Source of the DNA: Nocardia wallacei | Lineage (GTDB): Bacteria > Actinomycetota > Actinomycetes > Mycobacteriales > Mycobacteriaceae | Direction of reading: 5' to 3' | NCBI RefSeq assembly: GCF_029869545.1 | Contig: NZ_JARWQD010000210.1 | Span: forward strand, 1 to 64,000 | DNA: 64,000 nucleotides | In this document: positions 26,050 through 34,688 of the stretch, one piece after another | How the letters are laid out: each line of letters opens with the position of its first letter | Position numbering within the stretch: the stretch's first letter is position 1 | The notes under the pieces: generated by a model | Database searches by the model: none | Told to the model about the DNA's origin: nothing | Seen by the model: the letters and a program-made list of their open reading frames with translations, nothing else | Program-made: the position numbers and the translations under genes

Positions 26050-27165
26050 GTGACACTCGCAGCACCTCGACAGCAGAGCCTGGCCCCGGCGGTGCGGGCC
26101 GCGGCCGGTCTGGCGGCGGCGATGGGGATCGGCCGCTTCGCCTACACCCCGCTGATGCCGGTGATGATCGACGCCGGACGCCTCGACGCGCACGCCGGCG
26201 CGGTCATCGCGGCCGCCAACTACGCGGGCTACCTGCTCGGCGCGGTACTGCTGGCGCGCCGGCCGGAATGGAACGGCCGCGCGCTGTTTCGGTTCGCGGC
26301 GGGCGTGCTGGTGGCCAGCGAGGCCCTGATGGCCTGGCCCGCGCCCACCGCGGTGCCGGTCGTACTGCGCCTGCTCGCCGGGGTCGCCAGCGCGGTGGTC
26401 TTCATCGGCTGCGCGGGGATCGCGGCGCGACACGAAAACCGCAGGCGCGCAGCGGGTATCGCGTTCTCGGGTGTCGGATGCGGCATCGCGGTCACCGGGC
26501 TGCTGGCACTGGCGGCCCGGCCGGTCGCGTCCTGGCAGGCGATGTGGCTGGGCGCCGCCGTCCTGACCGCGCTCCTGCTGGTGCCAGCGTTGCGCCTCGA
26601 CGTGATGCCGGGCACCCGCGCCGAGGCCACCGCGGCCCGGTCGCTGCGGGCGTGGCGGGCGCTGCTGGCCTCCTACTTCCTGGAGGGGCTGGGCTACATC
26701 GTCATCGGCACGTTCCTGGTGGCCGCGGTGAGCACACCGGGGCATCAGTCGCTGGGCACAGCGATGTGGGTGGTGGTCGGCCTGGCCGCGGCCCCGGCGA
26801 CTGTGCTGTGGGGCCGCGCGGCCCGGCGCTGGACACCGCGCACCGCGCTGATCGCGGCGCTGCTGCTCCAGGTGGTGTCGGCGGTGCTGCCCGCCGTGTC
26901 CACCGGCGCGGTCCCGGCCGTGGTGTCGGCGGCGCTGTTCGGCGGGACGTTCATGGGAATCGTGATGCTGAGCATCGAGGTGGGCGGCGATCTCGCCGGT
27001 CCGGGCGCCGCGGCGGCGCTGACCGCCTGGTACAGCTGCGGCCAGATGCTGGGACCGCTGGCGGTCGCGCCCGTGCTCGGGTCCAGCTACGCCGCCGCCT
27101 TCGCGATCGCCGCCGTGGTCCTGGCGCTCGCGACCGCGGCCGCGCTGCCGGTCAGGCGAACTTGA
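26050..27165 (+). CDS. YbfB/YjiJ-family MFS transporter
   Basis: 371-residue membrane transporter with about 12 hydrophobic segments. 'AAAMGIGRFAYTPLMPVMIDAGRL' near the N-terminus is the YbfB/YjiJ family signature, and 'GCAGIAARHENRRRAAGIAFSGVGCGIAVTGLL' is the conserved central region. Family members are presumed exporters of unknown substrates and are often next to LysR genes, as here. GTG 26050 was chosen because an earlier ATG at 25996 would overlap the LysR box. The last 14 nt overlap the convergent secG. Confidence 0.75.
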   Translation: MTLAAPRQQSLAPAVRAAAGLAAAMGIGRFAYTPLMPVMIDAGRLDAHAGAVIAAANYAGYLLGAVLLARRPEWNGRALFRFAAGVLVASEALMAWPAPTAVPVVLRLLAGVASAVVFIGCAGIAARHENRRRAAGIAFSGVGCGIAVTGLLALAARPVASWQAMWLGAAVLTALLLVPALRLDVMPGTRAEATAARSLRAWRALLASYFLEGLGYIVIGTFLVAAVSTPGHQSLGTAMWVVVGLAAAPATVLWGRAARRWTPRTALIAALLLQVVSAVLPAVSTGAVPAVVSAALFGGTFMGIVMLSIEVGGDLAGPGAAAALTAWYSCGQMLGPLAVAPVLGSSYAAAFAIAAVVLALATAAALPVRRT

Positions 27166-27385
27166 TCTCGAAACCGATGCCGAGGATGGCGATCAGCCAG
27201 ACGACGCCGATGAAGATGGTGATGCGGTCGAGGTTCTTCTCGACGACGGTGGACCCCGACAGGCTCGACTGCACGCCGCCGCCGAACAGGCTGGACAGCC
27301 CTCCGCCCTTCGCACGATGCAGCAGCACCAGCAACACCAGCAACACGCTGGTGATGATCAGGAGGATATCCAGGAACATGCGCAT
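27152..27385 (-). CDS. secG: Preprotein translocase subunit SecG
   Basis: 77-residue membrane protein with two hydrophobic segments ('FLDILLIITSVLLVLLVLLH' and 'ITIFIGVVWLIAILGIGFE'). Between them is the conserved cytoplasmic loop 'RAKGGGLSSLFGGGVQSSLSGSTVVEKNLDR'. SecG is the small partner of SecY/SecE in the protein-conducting channel. The ATG at 27385 gives MRMFLD; 27379 is a possible shorter start. The 3' end overlaps the convergent MFS gene by 14 nt. Confidence 0.9.
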   Translation of the reverse strand: MRMFLDILLIITSVLLVLLVLLHRAKGGGLSSLFGGGVQSSLSGSTVVEKNLDRITIFIGVVWLIAILGIGFEIKFA

Positions 27386-27476
27386 GCCGGACAGTTTAGG
27401 CGGTCGCCCCGGCGGCACCGGCCAGGGGTGATCGGACCGGCCGGTGAACGTGTTCCGGATCACGATCTTATCTATA

Positions 27477-27510
27477 TTGACAATCGTTATCATTAATCTA
27501 CAGTGTCCGC
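27477..27510 (+). promoter_or_regulatory. Fur/Zur-type box overlapping a leaderless promoter
   Basis: TGACAATCGTTATCA at 27478-27492 is a 7-1-7 inverted repeat that differs at only two positions from the Fur-superfamily consensus TGATAATnATTATCA. TTGACA (27477-27482) forms the -35 and overlaps it; TACAGT (27499-27504) after a 16-nt spacer is the -10, and the ATG follows 6 nt later. A metal-loaded Fur-family repressor would therefore block RNA polymerase. In actinobacteria such sites are usually bound by Zur (zinc). It does not match the IdeR/DtxR iron box. Confidence 0.65.
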
Positions 27511-29115
27511 ATGCACTTGCTCCGGCTCGGAATTCTCGCCGCCGCAACATCCTTCGCCGTCGCCGCCACCGCATGCGCTGCACCGCAATCGAATTCGCGT
27601 ACCGATCGGTTCATCGTCATCGATACCGAGGAGCTGGGCAACTTCAACCCGCTGCTGGGGCACGGGAAGACGAGCGAGTCGAAGATCTACGACAGCCTCT
27701 ACCGGGTGCAGGAGGGCGTCGACGACCGGATTCCCGAGGCGGTCGCGGTGCTCGCCACCGGGGCCCCGCAGCCCGTGGACGGCGACTACAGCCGATGGGT
27801 GGTGCGCACCCGGCCCGGCGTCCACTTCTCCGACGGCAGCACGTTCGGACCGGAAGATGTTGCCGCAACCTACAATTCGGTCATCGATCCGGCTTTCGCC
27901 TCGCCGATCGCCGCGGATTACGAATTCCTCCGCCGCGCGACGGCGACCGGGCCCGACACCGTCGAATTCCAGCTGAACGGCCCCTACCCCGATTTCGACC
28001 ATCGGCTGTTCCTGGCCGTCGCCCCCGCCGAGGCGTTCGCACGCCCCGGACCGGCCGACAGGTCCGAACTCAACCACCACCCCGTCGGCACCGGGCCGTA
28101 CGCCCTCACCGAACTGCGGCCCGATCAGGCGGTGCTCACCGCGCGCGACGACTATTGGGGCGAGCGGCCGCAGGTGAGGACGTTCGTCGTGCGGCGCACC
28201 GACGACGACAACGCGCGCGCCGCCCAGGTACGCGACGGCGCGGACGGCACCAGGCTGCCCGCGGAGCTGGCAGAAGGCGTGGCGCGCAACGGTTTCCGGG
28301 TCGTCACGGCCACCGCCAACGACTGGCTCGGGATCAGCCTGCCGACCGGCAACCCCGTGGCGGGCGATCCGGCGATCCGCCGGGCCCTCAATCGCGCCGT
28401 CGATCGCAACTCGATGGTCGAGCACATCCTGCAGGGCGCCGGGCGCCCGACCTCCACACTGATCGGCCGCATCTACGGTGACGCCTACGATCCGGCGCAG
28501 GATTTCGCCTTCGATCCCGCCGAGGCCGAGCGAATCCTCGACGCCGCCGGGTGGCGGCGCGGGACCGACGGGATCCGCGCCCGCGACGGCCGCCGGGCCG
28601 CCTTCGAGATCGCCTACTACCCCACCGAGGTGGTGCGCCGCGACCTCACCATGGCGACGGTGTCGGACGCCAAGAAGGTCGGCATCGACATCACGCCGGT
28701 GGCGGTGGACAAGAAGAACATGACCCCGGACTATCTGGCGCGCACGCCCTTCATGGTGGGCGGCGGCGGACAGCCCTACACCATCGACAGCCAGCTCTAC
28801 ACCAAATTCCACTCCCGCTACGCCGCCCCCGGCGCGGGCTCCAAGTGGGACAACCTGTCCGATTACGTGAACCCGCGCGTCGACGCGATCCTCGATGCCG
28901 CCCGCGTGGAGCCGGATCCGCGGCGCCGCGCGCACCTGTACCGGCAGTTTCAGGCCGAGTATCATGCCGATCCCGCCATGCTCACCCTCGTCAGCGAGAA
29001 CCACGTCTATGTGGTGCGGGACAAGGGCTTCCGGATTCCGCCGACCGCGCTGGAGCCGCACGCGCACGGCGTCGGGTGGGGTCCGTGGTACTCGCTGGCC
29101 CGCTGGACCCACTGA
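27511..29115 (+). CDS. Family 5 ABC solute-binding lipoprotein (peptide/nickel/opine type)
   Basis: 534-residue extracytoplasmic receptor, first gene of a nine-gene overlapping operon. The signal peptide ends at a lipobox-like 'AATAC' with Cys at residue 23. The family 5 fold follows: 'FNPLLGHGKTSESKIYDSLY', 'WVVRTRPGVHFSDGSTFGPEDVAATYNSV', 'HHPVGTGPYALTEL', 'IRRALNRAVDRNSMVEHILQG'. Homologues bind oligopeptides, nickel chelates or metallophores such as staphylopine (CntA). The Fur/Zur-type box and the biosynthetic genes downstream point to uptake of a metal-chelator complex. Transcription is probably leaderless. Confidence 0.85.
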   Translation: MHLLRLGILAAATSFAVAATACAAPQSNSRTDRFIVIDTEELGNFNPLLGHGKTSESKIYDSLYRVQEGVDDRIPEAVAVLATGAPQPVDGDYSRWVVRTRPGVHFSDGSTFGPEDVAATYNSVIDPAFASPIAADYEFLRRATATGPDTVEFQLNGPYPDFDHRLFLAVAPAEAFARPGPADRSELNHHPVGTGPYALTELRPDQAVLTARDDYWGERPQVRTFVVRRTDDDNARAAQVRDGADGTRLPAELAEGVARNGFRVVTATANDWLGISLPTGNPVAGDPAIRRALNRAVDRNSMVEHILQGAGRPTSTLIGRIYGDAYDPAQDFAFDPAEAERILDAAGWRRGTDGIRARDGRRAAFEIAYYPTEVVRRDLTMATVSDAKKVGIDITPVAVDKKNMTPDYLARTPFMVGGGGQPYTIDSQLYTKFHSRYAAPGAGSKWDNLSDYVNPRVDAILDAARVEPDPRRRAHLYRQFQAEYHADPAMLTLVSENHVYVVRDKGFRIPPTALEPHAHGVGWGPWYSLARWTH

Positions 29116-30092
29116 TGCGGGCTCGTCGCGTACTGCGGCTGGCCGCCCGCCGGACCGCCCTGGCGGTGCCGCTGGTCGTGCTCGTCTCGATCGCGGTCTT
29201 CGCGCTGGCCGCCGCCAGCCCCTTCGACCCGCTGGACGCGTATCTGCGCGATCAGGGCGATCGTTTCACCGAGGCGCAGCGCGCCGAGTTGCGGGAGCGG
29301 CTGGGCCTGGATCGCGGGTGGCCGGGCCAGTGGTGGTCGTGGCTCACCGACCTGCTCGGGGGCCAGCTCGGTGAATCCCGTTCCTACGGTGAGCCGGTCG
29401 CACAGGTGCTGGCCGAACGGCTGCCGTGGACGCTGCTGCTCGGTGCGTGCGGCGGGCTCGTGGCCGTCGTGCTGGCGTTCGCCCTGGGCGCCTGGGCCGG
29501 ATTGCGCGGCGGCGGGCTCGTCGACCGGGCGCTGCGCGCCCTGGCCGTCGTCCTGCAGTCGATTCCGCCCTTCGTGCTGGTGCTGGGAACGGTGCTGCTG
29601 TTCGCGCTGACGCTGCGGTGGTTTCCGGCCTCGGGCCTCACCGATCCGGGCGAACCGATCTCCGCGGCCTCGACGGTGCGGCACCTGGTACTTCCGGCGA
29701 TCGTGCTCGGCCTCACCCAGCTGCCGTGGCTGCTGCTCGGCCTGCGCGAAACCGTGACCGCGCAGCTCGGCGGCGATGCCGTGCGGGGAGCCCGGGCGCG
29801 CGGATTGCCCTGGCACGTCATCGCTTTGCGCCATGTGCTGCCGATGTCGATCGCGCCGTTCCTGACGTTGTGCGGCGCGCGGCTGCCCGAACTGCTGGTC
29901 GGCGCCACCGTCGTCGAGACCGTCTTCGCCTGGCCCGGCCTGGGTGAGGCCACGGTGAATGCCGCTCGCGCCCTGGACTTTCCGCTGCTGGCCATCCTGA
30001 CGGTGCTGACCACCGCCGTGGTGCTGCTGGGCAATCTGTGCGCGGATGCGGCCGGGGCACTGATCGATCCGAGGATCGAGGCCGATGGCTGA
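29115..30092 (+). CDS. ABC transporter permease 1 (DppB/OppB type)
   Basis: 325-residue inner-membrane subunit with six hydrophobic segments and a large second loop. The coupling EAA-type motif 'GARARGLPWHVIALRHVLPMSIAPF' contacts the ATPases. It starts within the TGA of the binding-protein gene (TGATG), which implies translational coupling. It pairs with the next permease to form the import channel of the operon. Confidence 0.85.
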   Translation: MRARRVLRLAARRTALAVPLVVLVSIAVFALAAASPFDPLDAYLRDQGDRFTEAQRAELRERLGLDRGWPGQWWSWLTDLLGGQLGESRSYGEPVAQVLAERLPWTLLLGACGGLVAVVLAFALGAWAGLRGGGLVDRALRALAVVLQSIPPFVLVLGTVLLFALTLRWFPASGLTDPGEPISAASTVRHLVLPAIVLGLTQLPWLLLGLRETVTAQLGGDAVRGARARGLPWHVIALRHVLPMSIAPFLTLCGARLPELLVGATVVETVFAWPGLGEATVNAARALDFPLLAILTVLTTAVVLLGNLCADAAGALIDPRIEADG

Positions 30093-30912
30093 GCGTTCGC
30101 GCGGGCGGCCGGTCGCCGCGGCCGCCGCAGTCCTCGTGCTCGCCGTGCTGTACGCGGTCCTGGTGCCGGTGCTGCGCCCGCTGGATTCGAGCCTGGTCGA
30201 CTTCGCCATGAGCCGCAGGCCGCCGTCGCTCCGCTTCCCGTTCGGCACCGACGGCGCCGGGCGCGATGTCTTCGTCCAGGTGGCGGAGGGAATGCGGATC
30301 TCGCTGGGCATCGCCCTGGCCGCCGCGATCAGCTCGGCACTGCTGGGGATCGCCATCGGTGTCACCGCGGGTGCCTTCGGCGGCTGGTGGGACCGGATCG
30401 TGATGCGCGTCGCGGAGGGGTTCGGCGCGCTGCCCGCCCTGCTGCTCACGCTGCTGATCGTGGCGATGTTCCGCGGGTCGATCACCGCGATCGTCGCCGC
30501 CCTGGTGCTGACGCACTGGACCTCCATCGCCCGGGCGGTCCGCAGCGAGGTGCTGGCCCTGCGGCACGCCGAGTTCGTGCAGGCGGCGCGGCTGCGGGGC
30601 CTGCCCGCGCACCGGGTCGTCACGCGGCATTTCGTGCCGGTGGCGCTGGGACAGGCGCTGGTCGGTGTCGTGCTGCTGATTCCGCACGCCATCTGGCACG
30701 AGTCCACGCTCTCGTTCCTCGGGGTCGGTCTGCCGCCGCACCGCGCCTCGCTGGGGACGCTGCTGTCGGACGCTCAGACGTCGATCCTGTTGGGCGACTG
30801 GTGGTTACTGGTGTTCCCCGGCGGCGTGCTGGTGCTGGTGACGCTGTGCGTTTCGGTGATCGGCGGGCGCTGGCAGGCGAGAACCGCTGCACCGCAGGAG
30901 GTTTCGCTGTGA
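30085..30912 (+). CDS. ABC transporter permease 2 (DppC/OppC type)
   Basis: 275-residue permease with about six hydrophobic segments and the N-terminal extension 'RPPSLRFPFGTDGAGRDVFVQVAEGMRISLGIALAA' typical of DppC/OppC. The EAA-type loop is 'AARLRGLPAHRVVTRHFVPVALGQAL'. Overlaps the previous gene by 8 nt and the next by 4 nt. Confidence 0.85.
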   Translation: MAERSRGRPVAAAAAVLVLAVLYAVLVPVLRPLDSSLVDFAMSRRPPSLRFPFGTDGAGRDVFVQVAEGMRISLGIALAAAISSALLGIAIGVTAGAFGGWWDRIVMRVAEGFGALPALLLTLLIVAMFRGSITAIVAALVLTHWTSIARAVRSEVLALRHAEFVQAARLRGLPAHRVVTRHFVPVALGQALVGVVLLIPHAIWHESTLSFLGVGLPPHRASLGTLLSDAQTSILLGDWWLLVFPGGVLVLVTLCVSVIGGRWQARTAAPQEVSL

Positions 30913-31736
30913 CCCTGACTCTCGAGGGCGTGACCGTCCGGCTCCCGCTGGCTCCGGGCCGGGTGGTGCACGCCGTCACCGAGGCCGCGCTCGAGGTGCG
31001 TGCGGGATCCGTGCACGGCCTGATCGGCGAATCCGGTTCGGGCAAGTCGATGCTCGGCGCCACCGTCACCGGTCTGCTGCCGCGCCGGGCCGAGGTATCG
31101 GGCACCGTCACGCTGCGCGACGGCGACCGCACGCTGACCGGTGCCGAGATCCACCGGGCCCGCGGGCATACCGTCGCCCTGGTGCCCCAGTCCGCGATGA
31201 CCTACTTCACGCCGGTGCGGCGCATCGGGCCGCAACTGTCGGAGACGATCCGCTACCTCGGAACCCGGCACGACCCGGGTGAACTGCTCGAGCGGGTCGG
31301 TCTGGAAAGCTCTGCGCTGCACCGATACCCGCACGAGCTGTCCGGCGGCATGGCCCAGCGGGCGGCGGTCGCCTTCGCGCTCGCGGGGGATCCGGCCGTC
31401 ATCATCGCCGACGAGCCCACCTCGGCCCTGGACGCCGAGCGGTCGGCCGCGATCCTGAAGCTGCTGTCCGACTTCGCGGGCGAGGGTGGCCGCGTGCTGC
31501 TCATCACCCACGACATCACCGCGCTCCGCGAGTCCGCGGTGTGCACCGAGCTGTCGGTCATGCACGCGTCCCGCATCGTGGAAACCGGCACGCCCACAGC
31601 GGTTCTCGACAGCCCACGGGACGAATACACCCGCGACCTGCTGGCGGCGCTGCCCGAGAACGGCCTGCGGCCCCTCCCCCATCCCACCCCCGAACTGGTG
31701 AACCTGCCCGCCGACTACCGATACGGTGCGCGATGA
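30909..31736 (+). CDS. ABC transporter ATPase 1 (DppD/OppD type)
   Basis: 275-residue nucleotide-binding subunit. Walker A is 'GESGSGKS', the signature 'LSGGMAQR', Walker B 'AVIIADEPTSALD', and the switch His lies in 'LLITHDI'. The C-terminus ('PENGLRPLPHPTPELVNLP') is the oligopeptide-type tail without the full cysteine cluster. GTG start overlaps the upstream TGA. Confidence 0.85.
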   Translation: MTLTLEGVTVRLPLAPGRVVHAVTEAALEVRAGSVHGLIGESGSGKSMLGATVTGLLPRRAEVSGTVTLRDGDRTLTGAEIHRARGHTVALVPQSAMTYFTPVRRIGPQLSETIRYLGTRHDPGELLERVGLESSALHRYPHELSGGMAQRAAVAFALAGDPAVIIADEPTSALDAERSAAILKLLSDFAGEGGRVLLITHDITALRESAVCTELSVMHASRIVETGTPTAVLDSPRDEYTRDLLAALPENGLRPLPHPTPELVNLPADYRYGAR

Positions 31737-32389
31737 CCGACAAAGCCCTTGCCGCCCACGATATCTCCGTCTCGTTCGGCAGGCGGCGCGTCCTCGACCG
31801 GGTGTCGATCGGCGTGGCCGCCGGGGAGGTCGTCGGGCTCACCGGACCGTCCGGGACCGGGAAGACCACGCTCGCGCACGTGCTTGCCGGTCTGCGCCGA
31901 CCGGACTCCGGACGGGTGCGCTGCGACGGCGTCCCGCTGTCGCCGCGGCGCCACACCGGCCGGATCGCCATGCTGTTCCAGTCGCCGCGCCGCTCCTGCA
32001 GCCCGCGAATGACCTTGCGCGACACCATTTCCGAGCTGGCCACCGGACCCGTGGAGTGGGAGGGCGTGCTGGCCGCCGTCGGCATGACCCCCGACCTGCT
32101 CGACCGCTACCCGGCGCAGGTCTCCGACGGTCAGCTCCAGCGCGCGGCGGTGGCGCGGGCGCTGGCCTGGCGGCCGGACTACATCGTCTGCGACGAGATG
32201 ACCGCCATGCTCGACCCCGCCACCACCGCCACCGTCGTCCGAACCGTCACCGCAACCGCCGCCACCGGTGTCGGCGTGCTCCTCATCGGCCACGACCTGC
32301 CGCTGCTGCGGGCCTGCACGACTCGCCTCGTGCACCTCGACGGCACCGGCCCGACCGGCCGATCCGCAACGACAGAGGAAACGAGATGA
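31733..32389 (+). CDS. ABC transporter ATPase 2 (DppF/OppF type)
   Basis: 218-residue partner ATPase with Walker A 'GPSGTGKTT', a less canonical signature 'VSDGQLQR' in place of LSGGQ, Walker B 'YIVCDEMTAMLD', and 'LLIGHDLPLL' for the switch. It is shorter than usual DppF proteins. Together with the preceding four genes it completes an importer of the same layout as the Cnt metallophore system. ATGA overlaps on both sides. Confidence 0.85.
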   Translation: MTDKALAAHDISVSFGRRRVLDRVSIGVAAGEVVGLTGPSGTGKTTLAHVLAGLRRPDSGRVRCDGVPLSPRRHTGRIAMLFQSPRRSCSPRMTLRDTISELATGPVEWEGVLAAVGMTPDLLDRYPAQVSDGQLQRAAVARALAWRPDYIVCDEMTAMLDPATTATVVRTVTATAATGVGVLLIGHDLPLLRACTTRLVHLDGTGPTGRSATTEETR

Positions 32390-33363
32390 ACCCCACGCTG
32401 CACATTCTCACCCGCACCGATCTGGCCGACGTCGACATCACGCCCGGTGAGATCATCGAGCTCGTCGAGGACGGCTATCAGGCGTTCGCCCAGGGAGATT
32501 CGCGCTGCCCGACGAAGCTGATGATGCCGATACCGATCGAGGAGCGCGACGCCGTGTCGTACTCCATGCTCGGCTACGACGGCTCGCTGCAACAGCTCGG
32601 CTTCAAGACCTCCTACCGGCAGGGCAACGACAGCGCCGAAAAGTACTACACCACCATCAGTCTCTACGACGACACCACCGGCCTGCCGTTCGCGTTCATG
32701 GACTGTCAGCGGGTCGGCGCCTCCCGCACACCGGCCACCACCGCCATCATCGCCAAGTACAGCGCCCGGCCGGATGCCACCAGCGCCTTGATGATCGGCA
32801 CCGGGATCCAGGGGCGCAATACGCTGCCGTTCCTGCTGACGGTGCTGCCCGGCCTCGAGCGGCTGCGCCTGTTCGGCACCCATCCCGACGGCATCGCCGA
32901 CACCGTCGCCACTCTGCGCCGCCACTTCCCCGACCGGGAGGTCGAACTCGTCGACGACGTACCGTCGGCGGTCGCCGACTCCGATATCGTCGTGGCCGCC
33001 TCGGGCCGCGCCGCGCACCCGAAGGTGCAGACCGCGTGGCTGAAGCCGGGCGGGCTGCTGATCTCCGTGGCATCGAAAGGTGTTGCGGGCGGGGCTCTCC
33101 GCGACGCGGACTACGCGATCGCCACCAACACCGGCCAGCTCGGAGTGACCGGCACGCGGCTCGCCGGGCCGGACGGCAAGGTGGAGATCCATGCCGAACT
33201 CCCCGATATCGTGGCCGGTCGCGCCCCCGGGCGCCGCGCCGCCGACGATCGCGTCTTCGCGTTCTCGAGCGGCATGGTGATCACCGATATCCCGGTGGCG
33301 CACGCGCTGGCGACCCGCGCGGTGGCGGCCGGTCGCGGGCGGGAGGTGTCGCTGTGGTCGTGA
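32386..33363 (+). CDS. Ornithine cyclodeaminase/SbnB-like NAD-dependent dehydrogenase
   Basis: 325-residue member of the ornithine cyclodeaminase/mu-crystallin family. The NAD-binding Rossmann motif 'ALMIGTGIQGRNTLPFLL' is at about residues 134-151, with 'CPTKLMMPIP' and 'TSYRQGNDSAEKYYTTISLYDDTTGLPFAFMD' forming the substrate region. In staphyloferrin B biosynthesis SbnB oxidatively cleaves N-(1-amino-1-carboxy-2-ethyl)glutamate to L-2,3-diaminopropionate and 2-oxoglutarate. An SbnA-like gene lies two genes downstream, which makes that reaction the best guess. Ornithine or alanine metabolism cannot be excluded. ATG overlaps the ATPase stop. Confidence 0.75.
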   Translation: MNPTLHILTRTDLADVDITPGEIIELVEDGYQAFAQGDSRCPTKLMMPIPIEERDAVSYSMLGYDGSLQQLGFKTSYRQGNDSAEKYYTTISLYDDTTGLPFAFMDCQRVGASRTPATTAIIAKYSARPDATSALMIGTGIQGRNTLPFLLTVLPGLERLRLFGTHPDGIADTVATLRRHFPDREVELVDDVPSAVADSDIVVAASGRAAHPKVQTAWLKPGGLLISVASKGVAGGALRDADYAIATNTGQLGVTGTRLAGPDGKVEIHAELPDIVAGRAPGRRAADDRVFAFSSGMVITDIPVAHALATRAVAAGRGREVSLWS

Positions 33364-34688
33364 GCACGATTTCCCTGCCCGCCCTGGAAAAGCCTTGGGC
33401 GCACCAGGTTCGGGCCGATCCGCGGCTGCTGTTCGATATTGCGCACGCCGTGGGCGGGCCGTACCACGTCGTGTATCCCGAGCAGTTCGGTGACAACCTG
33501 CGCGCGTTCCAGTCGGTGCTCGGCGACCGCGGCGTGCGCGGCCAGGTCTATTTCGGCAAGAAGGCCAACAAGGCGGGCTGCTGGCTGCCGAAGGTCGCGC
33601 AACTGGGCGGGGCGGTGGATGTCGCCAGCGCACCCGAGCTGATTCACGCTCTGGCACAGGGGATCCGGGGACGCGATATCGGCGTCACCGGTGCCGCCAA
33701 GAGCGACGAGCTGCTGTGGCTGGCGGTGCGGCACGGCTGCCTGATCGCTATCGACTCCCTCGACGAACTGGACCGCCTCGCCGCGCTCGCCCGCACCGAC
33801 GGCCCGGCCCGGCTCCTGTTGCGGGTGCTGCCGCCGCGCGCACCGCACAGCCGGTTCGGTCTGTCGGCCCGCGACCTGGAGGCGGCGCTGGTGCGCTGCG
33901 CCGAGTTGCGGCCGCATCTCGACATGTCGGGCTTCTCCTTCCATCTGGACGGCTATGCCGTCGAGCCCCGTGCCGAGCTGGCCTGGGAGCTGATCGAATT
34001 GATCGCCAAGGCCCGGGCCGCCGGACTCCCGGCCCAGGCGCTCTGCCTCGGCGGCGGCTTCGCGTGCACCTACCTCGCCGCCGACGATTGGGAGGCGTTC
34101 ACGACCGGGCACACCGACGACTGGTTTCACGCCGGGAAGCGGTTCGACAAGTTCTATCCCTACGCGCAGGGCCCGGTCGGGGCGGCCATGCTCGACGCGA
34201 TCCTGGCGGCCGAGTTCGACGGCGTTCCGCTGGCACAACACCTGCGCGACAACGATATCCGGCTGTTCCTCGAACCGGGCCGGGCGCTGCTCATCGACGC
34301 CGGATTCACCGTCTTCCCGGTGCAGGGCTTCAAACGCAATGCCGACCACGGCATCACCACGGTGGCGGGGCTGAGCATGAGCGTCTCCGAGCAGTGGAAG
34401 GGCAGCGAATTCCTCCCGGACCCGATCCTGGTGCCGCACACCACGATTGCCGATGCGGAGCCTGTCGCGTCCTGCGTGGGCGGCGCGAGCTGCATGGAGT
34501 ACGACGTGCTCACCTGGCGCAAGGTGCCGTTCCCGCAGGCCCCCGCCCCCGGGGATCTGCTCGTCTATCCCAATACCGCCGGGTACCAGATGGACAAGAA
34601 CGAGAGCGAGTTCCACCAGCTCCCGCTGCCCCCGAAGATCGTGCTGACGCGCGAGGACGGGCGGTTCCGCTGGAGGCTCGACCGATGA
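33354..34688 (+). CDS. PLP-dependent group IV (alanine-racemase fold) decarboxylase
   Basis: 444-residue enzyme of the diaminopimelate/ornithine decarboxylase fold. The PLP lysine is in 'VYFGKKANKAGCW' (about residue 70), 'GFSFHLDGYA' and 'LCLGGGFAC' are the phosphate-binding blocks, 'LFLEPGRALLIDAG' follows, and the catalytic Cys is in 'CVGGASCMEYD'. It resembles SbnH, which decarboxylates citryl-diaminopropionate in staphyloferrin B, and the Y4yA group. Here there is no citrate-condensing NIS synthetase, so its substrate must differ, for example diaminopropionate, the SbnA-type adduct, or another amino acid. GTG 33354 has GGGAGG 7 nt upstream and overlaps the previous gene by 10 nt. Confidence 0.75.
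   Translation: MVVSTISLPALEKPWAHQVRADPRLLFDIAHAVGGPYHVVYPEQFGDNLRAFQSVLGDRGVRGQVYFGKKANKAGCWLPKVAQLGGAVDVASAPELIHALAQGIRGRDIGVTGAAKSDELLWLAVRHGCLIAIDSLDELDRLAALARTDGPARLLLRVLPPRAPHSRFGLSARDLEAALVRCAELRPHLDMSGFSFHLDGYAVEPRAELAWELIELIAKARAAGLPAQALCLGGGFACTYLAADDWEAFTTGHTDDWFHAGKRFDKFYPYAQGPVGAAMLDAILAAEFDGVPLAQHLRDNDIRLFLEPGRALLIDAGFTVFPVQGFKRNADHGITTVAGLSMSVSEQWKGSEFLPDPILVPHTTIADAEPVASCVGGASCMEYDVLTWRKVPFPQAPAPGDLLVYPNTAGYQMDKNESEFHQLPLPPKIVLTREDGRFRWRLDR

Noticed and set aside
27478-27492. IdeR/DtxR iron box in front of the metallophore-like operon
   Set aside because: The site lacks the TTAGG...CCTAA half-sites; its 7-1-7 symmetry fits the Fur/Zur family instead.
33354-34688. Diaminopimelate decarboxylase LysA
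   Set aside because: The fold matches, but the gene lies inside a transporter operon, lacks lysine-pathway neighbours, and reads FGKKAN and GASCMEYD in place of the LysA motifs.
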